Translations under genes and position numbers: made by a program | From: Adenanthera pavonina | Lineage: Eukaryota > Streptophyta > Magnoliopsida > Fabales > Fabaceae | Length of the DNA: 64,000 nucleotides | Assembly (NCBI GenBank): GCA_026686845.1 | Contig: JAIVEN010000013.1 | Coordinates: forward strand, 17,752,001 to 17,816,000 | Direction of reading: 5' to 3' | The notes under the pieces: model-generated | Databases searched by the model: none | What the model saw: only the letters and a program-made list of their open reading frames with translations | Told to the model about the DNA's origin: nothing | Part shown: piece after piece, positions 46,869 to 56,771 of the stretch | Position numbering within the stretch: position 1 is the first letter of the stretch | Layout of the letters: each line of letters starts with the position of its first letter

Positions 46869-47288
46869 ATGGCCCTGCAGATGCAGGTTCCCACAACCAT
46901 TCTTCACTCTCCCAAATCCCCTCCTCCTTCTTCATTGGCCCCTTCTCCCAATGCTGGCCTTCGACGACCCTCCAACCCTTTCGCTCTGAAATCAACCTTC
47001 TTCTGTGGTTCTCATAATCTGTTGCTTCTTCCTAATCATCGGAATCTTATTTCTGGACCACCCAGGATTTCCATACGCGTCGCTTCCAAGCAAGCCTATA
47101 TCTGTCGTGATTGCGGGTTTCCTTTCTTCCTTTCCCTCATTTTCATTGCAGTATATACATTATATATATGATCAATAGAATTATTGTTTATATGCAGTAA
47201 TTTTACGCTTCTGCATTTTATTGATGCAGCTATATTTACAATGAGAGAACTCCCTTTGAGAAATTGCCTGATAATTACTTCTGTCACG
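46869..47288 (+). pseudogene. Chloroplast rubredoxin-like protein gene, 5' exons only
   Basis: Exon 1 (46869-47116) starts MALQMQVPTTILHSPK. Its first 70 residues are rich in Ser, Pro and Leu, like a chloroplast transit peptide, then RVASKQAYICRDCG with the first rubredoxin CxxC. The intron has GT at 47117 and AG at 47228-47229. Exon 2 (47230-47288) reads YIYNERTPFEKLPDNYFCH, then a GT donor at 47289. The usual Pro after the last Cys is His here, and the final exon with the second CxxC is absent before the gypsy sequence at 47603, so no iron site can form. The family consists of small thylakoid-associated electron-transfer proteins. Richer in GC and CpG than its surroundings. Probably a gene fragment moved here. 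Confidence 0.75.
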
Positions 47289-47592
47289 GTAATTAATCAC
47301 TTCACTACCACTAGTGTTCAAGGGATTTTCAGTTTTCTTTTCACTCTCTTCCAAAATTAAATTTTGGTTAATTGTCTGTTGGTCATACTCTGGGTTGCGT
47401 TCTTCATTCTGAAGCAGAAACATCAAAATAACCAAAACCAAAACCACAGATTTGTTTGTCTATCCCAAAGGAAATGTTGACAGGTTCTTGTCTCTTGCTG
47501 TTCACTTGTTGGGTCGATTAAAAATGATTAAGAATAGACCAAATCAATACATATCATGCTTTTATGATATCTATATTTTCTAGTTTTAGGAT
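47289..47592 (+). other. Remainder of rubredoxin intron 2
   Basis: No exon with a CxxC motif was found in any frame. AT-rich, ends at the right 26-bp repeat. A TATCATT/AATGATA inverted repeat sits at the boundary (47592-47610). Confidence 0.5.
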
Positions 47593-47597
47593 ATCAT

Positions 47598-47623
47598 TTG
47601 TGAAATGATAATGCCTACAAGAT
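47598..47623 (+). repeat. Right 26-bp direct repeat
   Basis: Second copy of the repeat at 46277-46302. Its last 21 bases also occur in element A pol (from 53967), so it is the join to gypsy sequence. Confidence 0.75.
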
Positions 47624-47731
47624 AGACTTGCCTAGTTCATACGGTAACATAAGTGCAACTTTTAATGTCGCTGACCTTTCTCCTTTTGACATTTTAGATT
47701 CGAGGACGAATCCTTCTCAGGAGGGAAGGAA
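47603..47731 (+). pseudogene. 3' end of a second family-A pol
   Basis: Matches 53967-54095 with a single visible difference: SATFNVADLSPFDILDSRTN, then the PPT AGGAGGGAAGGAA. A pol 3' end lying before the left LTR of element A shows that this LTR was the 3' LTR of another unit, so the locus was a tandem or recombined array and the left LTR is not a clean insertion end. Confidence 0.8.
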
Positions 47732-48751
47732 TGATGCAAGCATGGAGCAAGCTCAAGACATTGGAGAAAAGGAGGCTGAACATGTAATCCAAAAGTGGAA
47801 GACAGTTGATCCATTACAAGGTATGGGAGGACCAATGACGAGATCAAGAGCTAAGGCAATGAAAGAGGCCTTGAGTGGTGTGATCAACAAGCAACTTGAG
47901 ATGGAGCCTTTGCACCTAACTGAACTTGAAGCCCAAGAGCACAATAATGGCATGATTATGTTATCATATATAGAAGTTCAGATTTAAGCCCAAAATCAAG
48001 CCCAACATGTGACTCTCTTAAAAAGCATGTGACTTGAGGATTAATGGGCCTAATTAGTATTAATTTCGTTTTTATTAATTATGGGCTGAACTTTGTTAAT
48101 TAATAAAGCCCAATTGGTTAATTAATAGTCTTTTTGATGGCCCAACTTGTAAATAAACATACCATGTGCCAAACATGTGATTTCATTAATGTGTTGGCAT
48201 GTTTATAAGGGCTTAAACATTATTTTTATTATTTTCTTATGAATTTTCGTTATTTTAATTTAGGATTTTATTTTACTAGTTTTCTAGGTCCAATAGGAGT
48301 GTTGTTTGGGCCTAAAGTCTCCTAATCCTATTAGGATCACTTAAGCCCAAATTAGTTAGGGTTTCTAGGCTTATTAGGTTAGATTTTACCTTGCCTACTT
48401 AAGGCTAACTTTCATGTACGTTTTTTTCAGATTTGAATGATTAAAGTTTAAGACTTTTGTGAGTTTCCTCTTGCGATTCTTTGAGTGCTATAATAAAACT
48501 ATGACTTATCAAGGAATTGGTCAATCCTTGTGGCGTCACCGGAACTAGGGTTCAAGAGACCGGTTCTCTTGGATTCTAATTCACCTAGACCAACATATCT
48601 TGTGTGCTTTCTTGATTATTCTCATCTTTGTGCGTCTTTCTTCTTACTGTTTTTCAATTTTCCAGTCTGTGTCCCTTGTTTCGCATAGATCCGGGTGTCA
48701 TACACATAAAAGTGGGTTCTTTGGACCGGTTCCATAAGGGTTCACTTATCA
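47732..48751 (+). repeat. Element A 5' LTR
   Basis: 1020 bp, TGATGCAAGC...CTTATCA. Encodes GGPMTRSRAKAMKEAL at about 47828. Hairpins 48510-48530 and 48553-48571. The first 750 bp nearly match 54096-54850, with about six visible differences; the last 180 bp differ strongly from the 3' LTR. The PBS (TGGCATCAGAGCTT) is at 48754-48767. Confidence 0.85.
48510..48571 (+). promoter_or_regulatory. Twin RNA hairpins in LTR A
   Basis: CAAGGA/TCCTTG with a 9-base loop, then CAAGAGA/TCTCTTG with loop CCGGT. The second apex contains ACCGGT, self-complementary, as in kissing-loop dimer signals (inference). The same arrangement occurs at 54875-54936. Confidence 0.6.
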
Positions 48752-49630
48752 TTTGGCATCAGAGCTTAGGTTTGCAAATCAAGGTGTGTTCTCTATTTTA
48801 TTTCTTTCTTTGTTTCATTCCATCTTGGTTACTTCCAGAAAAATTTCTGTACTGCTCATCCGTACGCTTATCATTGTTCACCAAAATTGTTTCGAGTACT
48901 GTGCATCACTGTTCGGACTGTTTCGTGATTATTGTTTCGCGTCACTGTTTCGGGTACTGTTCACCGGACTATTTTTTAGACTGTTCATATCACTGTCTCG
49001 AAATACTGTTCACAAAAAAAATTAAAAAAAATCTGAAAAAAAAAGATAGATTGATTGCTGTAAAAAAAATATAACAGCAACAAAAAAAAATAGCAGAAAA
49101 AAATATTTTAAAAAAAAAACAGAGAAATTGATTGCTGAAAAAAAAAAACAAAAAAAAATTTAACAGCAAAAAAAAAAATATTTGATTCATTTTGGGATTG
49201 TTTCTCTATAATTTGTCTTTCCTTTTGATTTCTTTCCTTATTAATTTCCTACAAATTTTCATCCTTCTTTGTTCTATTTCTTTCAGATTTCTCTGGTTGG
49301 AAATTTCAGTTCTTTTGTACTCATTTTGTGTTGGTTATTGTTTAATTAAATTAGGATCTTTGAGAACTTCAATTTTGAACTTTTATTTTCTGTGATTGCC
49401 ACTTTAAAAACTGATTTCCTTTTGATTGAAGTTGTAGTTTTAATTTAGCACTCTCATAAGAAAGCAAGCTTTGAGTGGAAAAAGGCAAGAGGGAAATTGC
49501 ATCATACTTGAAAAAGCCTTAATTTAGTGTGAAATACGGGTGCATTTACATTATTTTGAGTGAAACACGTGAGGGAGTGGTGAGGTCCATTTTCTCCTTT
49601 ATTTTCATTAACATTTCAGATCCTCAAAAC
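48752..49630 (+). other. Element A leader: PBS, predicted intron and A-rich tract
   Basis: Donor-like AATCAAG/GTGTGT (intron from 48784) and acceptor CATTAACATTTCAG (intron end 49619), 11 bases before the gag ATG; predicted intron about 836 bp. 48850-49015 holds TACTGTTCA-type repeats; 49015-49185 is nearly pure A with GATTGCTG and AACAGCA words. Confidence 0.6.
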
Positions 49631-51733
49631 ATGTCTGGTGGTAGCGAGCCTCAAATTCCAGATTGGAAGCTCTTCATGGACTCAATAAACGATCAATTCA
49701 AGAAGTTGAGTACAAGATTAGATATGATTGAAGCTTCTCCTTCTTATTCTAAGACAAGTCGAAGAGGAAAGAACCATGTGATATATTCTGATGATGGTGA
49801 AGAAGTAGGAACTGAATTTGAGGAGGAAGAGATACAATCAAGAAGAACTAGACAAAACCAACAAGCAACTAGAAATAATCAAGAGTACCAGAAGGATCCC
49901 CTTGCCAATATAAAAATGAAAATTCCCTCTTTCCAAGGGAAAACTGATCCTGATGCCTACTTAGAGTGGGAAAGGCGTGTGGAGCTTGTGTTTGAATGCA
50001 ATTCATACTCTGAGGAAAGCAAGGTAAGATTGGCTGCTGTTGAGTTTACTGATTATGCTAGTATTTGGTGGAATCAATTGTGTACTACTAGGAGGAGAAC
50101 TGGAGAGGGTCCGGTTAGGACATGGCATGAGATGAAAACAATTATGAGGAAACGATATGTGCCTAACCATTACCATAGAGATGTACACATGAAGCTTCAG
50201 AAACTCAAGCAAGGATCCATAAGTGTGGAGGAGTATTACCAGGAGATGGAGATTTCTATGATAAAAGCCAATGTGGATGAAGATCCTGAACAAACAATGG
50301 CAAGATTCCTAAGGGGATTAAATCCCGAGATTGTTGCTGAGCTTGAGATGCAAAACTACCTCGATATGGAGGAGTTATTACATAAGGCTATAAAAGTAGA
50401 GAGACACTTGAAGGCAAGGCAGAAAGTGAAACCATTTGTTGGATCCAACAAAGAGTATAAAACACCTTTCAAGTCCAAAGTTGAGACCAAGCCAAAGGAG
50501 GAAAGCAAGTCAAAGGAATCTACAGGTAAGTTTTCTAAACCTTTCTCTACTAATTCTTCTAAAATTAAGTGTTTTAAATGTCAAGGCTTTGGTCATGTTG
50601 CTGCACAATGTCCCAATAAGAGGACTATGATGGTTCTTGAGAATGGTTGTGTGACTAGTGAAAGTAGCGGCGGAGAAGGAGATGAGGTTGAAAGGAGCTC
50701 TCATGGAGATGGTGGTTCTGATGTGGAGATAGCTGATGCCGTCATTGGTGAAGTGCTGGTTTCTAGACGAGCTCTTAACATACATCCGAAGGAGGATCTA
50801 GAAAAACAGCAACGTGAGAACCTGTTCCACACCAGATGTTTCATCAACAACAAGGTATGTACTCTCATCATTGATAATGGTAGTTGCACCAACTTAGCTA
50901 GTACCTTATTAGTTGAAAAGCTAGGTTTGCCGACTATGAGGCACCCCACACCTTATAATTTGTTATGGTTTAATGAAAGTGGGGATGCTAAGGTAACTAG
51001 GCAAGTGAAGATAGCATTTTCAATAGGTAGTTTTAATGATGAAGTATTGTGTGATGTTGCACCTATGAATGCTGGTTATTTGTTACTTGGTAGGCCTTGG
51101 CAATTTGATAGGAGGATTAAGTATGATGGTTATACTAACAGGTATTCTCTTATGCATAATAGCAAGACCATTGTACTAACACCTCTTAGTCCAGTGCAGG
51201 CTCTTGAAGATCAAAGAAGAATCACGCAAGAATGTAGCGTGAGAGAGAAAGAAAAGAAAGAGTATGATAAAGAGAGAAAAGAGAGTGAGATGAAAAGAAA
51301 AGAAAAGAGAGGAAGTGAGAAAAAGAAAGAATGTGTTGAGAGTAAGGTAACATTGTTTGCGGGAAGAGGAGAGATTAAGCGAGCATTACTTTGTGAGACA
51401 TCGTTTGTATTGATGTATAAGGATGTGTATTTGACTATTTCTGACCTTGAAAACTCTCTTCCATCTAGTGTTATAAGTTTATTGCAGGAATACAATGACT
51501 TGTTCCTAGAGGAGATACCGGATGGGTTGCCTCCCATTAGAGGCATTGAGCATAGAATTGATTTCATCCCCAGAGCAGCAATTCCAAATCGACCTGCATA
51601 TAGGGCAAATCCTGAAGAGACTAAGGAGATTCAGAGGCAAGTTGAGGAGCTGATGAAAAAGGGGTTTGTAAAAGAGAGCCTTAATCCATGTGCTATTCCC
51701 GTAATTCTTGTGCCCAAAAAGGATGGCAAATGA
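49631..51733 (+). pseudogene. gag-pol: Element A Gag-protease-RT, first open part
   Basis: 700 codons from MSGGSEPQIPDWKLF (chosen because it follows the predicted acceptor and aligns with the relatives; the frame is open from 49529). Parts: Gag block (KIPSFQGKTDPDAYLEWERR, YASIWWNQL, MKTIMRKRY), ISVEEYYQEMEISMIKAN, zinc knuckle CFKCQGFGHVAAQCP (50570-50611), protease IIDNGSCTN (Asp at 50872), NLLWFNESGDAKVTRQ, LLGRPWQFD, Lys/Glu-rich linker, RT start (NPEETKEIQRQVEELMKKGF, VILVPKKDGK). It ends at a TGA (51731-51733) where element D has Trp. Otherwise intact: this is the best-preserved autonomous element here. Confidence 0.88.
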
Positions 51734-54351
51734 CGAATGTGTGTGGATTGCCGAGCCATTAACAAGATCACAGTTAAGTATAGATATCCCATTCCTAGAC
51801 TTGATGACATGTTAGATGAGTTGCATGGTGCATGTATATTTTCTAAAATAGATCTTAGGAGTGGTTATCACCAGATTCGCATGAATGAGGGGGATGAGTG
51901 GAAGACTGCCTTTAAGACCAAATCTGGTTTGTATGAGTGGTTGGTCATGCCCTTTGGCTGAACTAATGCCCCAAGTACCTTTATGTGTCTTATGAATCAT
52001 GTGTTTCGCCCTTACATAGGAAAAATTGTTGTGGTTTACTTTGATGATATCCTTGTGTTTTCGAAGAGTTTAGATGAGCATATTGGGCATTTGCATACTG
52101 TTTGTGTGATTTTACGTGAGAATAGACTCTTTGCAAATCTAGAGAAGTGTTCTTTCTGTTTGGATTCTGTTGTTTTCCTTGGTTTTATTGTAGGTGCTAA
52201 TGGTGTCCGTGTGGATGAGGAGAAGGTCAAAGCAATCCGTGAATGGCCTATACCGAGAAATGCAACTGAAGTCAGAAGTTTCCATGGGTTAGCTAGTTTC
52301 TACCGGAGATTTGTTCGAGATTTCTCAACCATTGCTGCACCTTTAAACGAGCTTGTAAAGAATAATGTTGTGTTTAAATGGAGAGAGGCACAAGCGAGGG
52401 CTTTTCAAACTTTGAAAGATAAGTTAACCAATGCCCCCTTACTTGTTCTTCCTGACTTTTCTAAGGTTTTTGAGGTAGAATGTGATGCATCTGGAATTGG
52501 AATTGGTGCTGTCCTGATGCAAGAGGCTAGACCGTTTGCATACTTTAGTGAAAAGTTGAGTGGTGCATGTTTGAATTACTCTACTTATGATAAAGAGTTG
52601 TATGCACTTAAAAGAACCTTAGAACATTGGCAACATTATTTGTGGTCTAGGGAATTTATTTTGCATTCTGATCATGAAAGCTTGAAATACCTTAAGACTC
52701 AGAATAAGCTCAATAAGAGACATGCTGTGTGGCTTGAATTTATTGAGTCATTTCCTTACATTTTGAAACACAAGCATGGAAAAGATAATGTTGTTGCTGA
52801 TGCATTGTCTAGGAGGTATAGTCTCATTACATCTATGCAAGCTAAGTTGATTGGTTTTGAATCTTTGAAAAGCATGCATGAATGTGATGTTGACTTCGCT
52901 GATATTTGGAAACTTTGTGCAAAGCATGGTATTGATGACTACTTTTGTTTTGAAGGCTTCCTATTTAAGAGGAATAAACTGTGTGTGCCTGTTTGTTCTA
53001 TGCGTGAATTGTTGGTTCTTGAATCCCATGGGGGTGGTTTAATGGGACATTATGGGGTTGAAAAGACTTTAGCTATTTTGAAAGAGCTTTTTTATTGGCC
53101 ACATATGAGAAAGGATGTCATTTCTGTTTGTGACAAGTGCATTGTGTGCAAGCATGCTAAGTCTAGAGTGCATCCACATGGTTTATACACCCCATTACCT
53201 ATTCCTTCGCATCCTTGGGTGGACATTTCTATGGATTTTGTGCTTGGATTGCCTAGGTCCTCCACAGGAAAAGATAGTATCTTTGTTGTTGTTGATCGAT
53301 TTAGCAAGATGGCTCATTTTATTGCATGTGCAAAAACTCATGATGCTATGCATATTTCTGATTTGTTCTTTAAGGAGGTTGTTAAATTGCATGGTTTACC
53401 CAGGTCTATTGTTAGTGATCGTGATGTTAAGTTTTTGAGTCATTTTTGGCGAACTTTGTGGGCTAAATTGGGTACTAAGCTTGTATTTTCTACTATTGCA
53501 CATCCCCAGACTGATGGACAAACTGAGGTTGTTAATAGAACTCTGTCTTCTCTTCTACGTGCTGTAATCCAAAAGAATCTTAAAAATTGGGAAAAATGTT
53601 TGCCACATGTTGAGTTTGCTTACAATCGTACTGTGCATTCTACCACCGCTTTCTCTCCTTTTGAGATAGTATATGGTTTTAATCCTTTGGCTCCATTGGA
53701 TTTGCTTCCTTTACCATCCCATGAGTTTACTAACCTTGATGGTGCGCAGAAAGCTCAATTTGTGCAGGATTTGCATGCCAAAGTCAAGGCAAACATCGAG
53801 CGGAAAAATGAACAATATGCTCGCCAGGCTAACAAAGGTCGAAGGAAGGTTGTTTTTGAGCCTGGTGACTGGGTGTGGCTTCACTTGCGCCCGAGAGGTT
53901 TCCTGAACAAAGGAAATCTAAATTGCACCCACGTGGCGATGGACCATTTCAAGTCTTGGAGCGGATAAATGATAATGCCTACAAGATAGACTTGCCTAGT
54001 TCATACAGTAACATAAGTGCAACTTTTAATGTCGCTGACCTTTCTCCTTTTGACATTTTAGATTCGAGGACGAATCCTTCTCAGGAGGGAAGGAATGATG
54101 CAAGCATGGAGCAAGCTCAAGACATTGGAGAAAAGGAGGCTGAACATGTAATCCAAAAGTGGAAGACAGTTGATCCATTACAAGGTATGGGAGGACCAAT
54201 GACGAGATCAAGAGCTAAGGCAATGAAAGAGGCCTTGAGTGGTGTGATCAACAAGCAACTTGAGATGGAGCCTTTGCACCTAACTAAACTTGAAGCCCAA
54301 GAGCACAACAATGGCATGATTATGTTATCATATATAGAAGTTCAGATTTAA
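51734..54351 (+). pseudogene. pol: Element A RT-RNase H-integrase, remainder, with LTR-encoded tail
   Basis: RT continues (VDCRAINKITVKYRYPIPRL) to a second stop at 51959-51961 (Leu in D). RT catalytic VVYFDDILVF at 52031-52060. RNase H VECDASGIGIGAVLMQ. Integrase: HGGGLMGHYGVEKTL to CDKCIVCKHAK (zinc), core WVDISMDF, IVSDRDVKF, PQTDGQTEVVN, so all three acidic residues are present. A frameshift near 53890-53905 separates GDWVWLHL from the end, which continues at 53875-54351: SATFNVADLSPFD, DSRTN over the PPT (54083-54095), then about 85 codons inside the LTR with GGPMTRSRAKAMKEAL. Two stops and one frameshift make it inactive as it stands. Confidence 0.85.
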
Positions 54352-55126
54352 GCCCAAAATCAAGCCCAACATGTGACTCTCTTAAAGAGCATGTGACTTG
54401 AGGATTAATGGGCCTAATTAGTATTAATTTCGTTTTTATTAATTATGGGCTGAACTTTGTTAATTAATAAAGCCCAATTGGTTAATTAATAATCTTTTTG
54501 ATGGCCCAACTTGTAAATAAACATGCCATGTGCCAAACATGTGATTTCATTAATGTGTTGGCATGTTTATAAGGGCTTAAACATTATTTTTATTATTTTC
54601 TTATGAATTTTCGTTATTTTAATTTAGGATTTTATTTTACTAGTTTTCTAGGTCCAATAGGAGTGTTGTTTGGGCCTAAAGTCTCCTAATCCTATTAGGA
54701 TCACTTAAGCCCAAATTAATTAGGGTTTCTAGGCTTATTAGGTTAGATTTTACCTTGCCTACTTAAGGCTAACTTTCATGTACGTTTTTTTCAGATTTGA
54801 ATGATTAAAGTTTAAGACTTTTGTGAGTTTCCTCTTGCGATTCTTTGAGTGCTAGAGAGAATACTATGACTTATCAAGGAATTGGTCAATCCTTGTGGCG
54901 TCACCGGAACTAGGGTTCAAGAGACCGGTTCTCTTGGATTCTATTTCTCAAGACCAACATCTATCCATCTTATTTCTTTATTTTTGGTTTTCTTTGCTTC
55001 TGTTATCGTGCGTCTTTATTCTTTTCTTTGCTGTTTAGTCTTTGTATTCCTTGTTTAGTAAAGATCCTGGTGTCATACACATAAAAGTGGGTTCTTTGGA
55101 CGGGTTCCAAAAGGGTTCACTTATCA
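54096..55126 (+). repeat. Element A 3' LTR with exchanged U5
   Basis: 1031 bp, TGATGCAAGC...CTTATCA. Hairpins 54875-54895 and 54918-54936. From about 54950 the sequence follows the complement of the G2 LTR end (23454-23640) instead of the element A 5' LTR, so this LTR is a mosaic. No TSD can be tested because neither flank is original. Confidence 0.8.
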
Positions 55127-55745
55127 AATGACCAATTCCTTGATAAGTCGCAGTTCACTCTAGCACTCAAAGAACGCAAGAGAAACTCACAAAGTCTGAA
55201 ACTTTAATTATTCAAATCTAAAAAACGTACATAATAGTTAGTCTAAAATAGGCAAGGTATAATCTAACCTAATAAGCCTAGAAACCCTAATTAATTTGGG
55301 CTCAAGTAATCCTAATATGATTAGGAGACTTTAGGCCCAAACAACACTCCTATTGGACCTAGGAAACTAATAAAATAATGCCCTAAAATAAAATAACGAA
55401 AATTGATAAAAAAAATAATAAAATAATATCTAAGCCCTTATAAACATGCCACCACATTAATGAAATCACATGTTTGGCACATGACATGTTTATTTACAAG
55501 GTGGACTATCAAAAAGACAATTATTTAACCAATTGGGCTTTATTACTCAACATAGTTCAGCCCATAATTAATAAAAACGAAATTAACACTAATTAAGCCC
55601 AATAATACTTAAGTCACATGCTATTTTAGTGAAGCACATGATCTTTTAAGTAATCTCTTCCAATGGGCTTCTCTTGGGCTTGAATCTTTCCAAGTGATAA
55701 GGACTCCTATCATGTTCCTGAATTTGTCCAAGCCATCCTCTATCA
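55127..55745 (-). repeat. LTR B, minus, truncated
   Basis: Sense start TGATAGAGGATGGC at 55745, cut at the first hairpin where element A ends (55126/55127). It lies head to head with the related part of LTR A, forming a large inverted repeat. Inserted in the copia integrase gene. Confidence 0.75.
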
Positions 55746-56766
55746 CTAGCAAGTATGAATTCTCATACTCTCCTCCATGATCTGACCTGATAGACACAAT
55801 AGAAATATCTTTCTCATTTTGCACTTTCTTAGCTAAGGTCACAAATGTATCAAACGTATCACTCTTAGAAGAAAGAAATAGTGTCTAGGCAAATCTAGAG
55901 TAATCATCCACAATTACAAGCATATACAGATTTCCACCAATACTTTTTACCCTAGATGGACTAATCAGATCCATATGCAATAGTTCTAGTGGTCTGGTTG
56001 TGGTGACTACATTTTTAGATTTAAAAGAAGATTTGATTTATTTTCCTTTTAGACATGCATCACATTCTCTCTTTTTCAAAAGTGATTTTGGGTAGGCCAG
56101 TGACTAACTCATTTTTAACCAGTTTTGATAGTTGATTCATGTTAACATGAGCGAATCATCTATGCCACAACCAACTATCATTATCTTGGCTGATTAAACA
56201 GACAGAATCTAAGGGAGAAAGTTCATCAAGATCAATAGTATAGTAGTTACCATCCCTTTGAGCTTTGAGGATTATTTTGTGATCACTTTTTTTGATGACT
56301 AGGCAAAACTTTGAGTCAAACAGTACCTAGTTTCCTTTGTCACATGTTTGACTCACACTTAGCAGAATGTGGTTGAGGCTACAAACAACACCTCTTCAAT
56401 GGATGTTTCAGGATTCTTCCCCATAATGCCAATGCTAACTATTTTGCCATATTGATCACCTCCAAAGGTCACCTTTCCTCCTTTCTTATTTCTAGGAATG
56501 ATAAATTTCTCCTTATCACCGGTCATGTGACTTGAGTAGGCACTATCTATATACCATTTATTACTCTTTCTAGCTTTAAGACAAGCCTGTAAAGCAAACT
56601 TCATATTTTCTTTTTAGGTACCCAAATTAGCTTGGGTCCTTTTCTGTACTGTATTTTCCCTAGATACAAGTGTACCTTTGGAAACCCATTTAACCTTCCT
56701 GTCAAGTTCATTTTTCTTTAAAGCACATGAACTGGAAATATGTCCCTTCTTGTTACAGAAGTGACC
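55746..56766 (-). pseudogene. pol: Copia Gag end, protease and integrase N-terminus
   Basis: Minus strand: CCHC-like HFCNKKGHISSSCALKK, protease-region WYIDSAYSSHMTGDKEKF (the active-site Gly of the usual DSG is Ala), pre-integrase SQDNDSWLWHR, integrase zinc ECDACLKGK, core LELLHMDLI and VIVDDYSRF, second Asp in IRSDHGGEYEN, then LTR B. The rest of the core is missing. Stops are present near 56620, 56040 and 55885. Same strand, family and order as the RT at 44660-46276. Confidence 0.8.
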
Positions 56767-56771
56767 GGTGG

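Noticed and set aside
49015..49190. Possible poly(A) tail of a LINE or processed retrocopy
   Set aside because: The tract lies between PBS and gag of element A, and counterparts occur at the same place in related elements; no LINE ORF and no flanking duplication.
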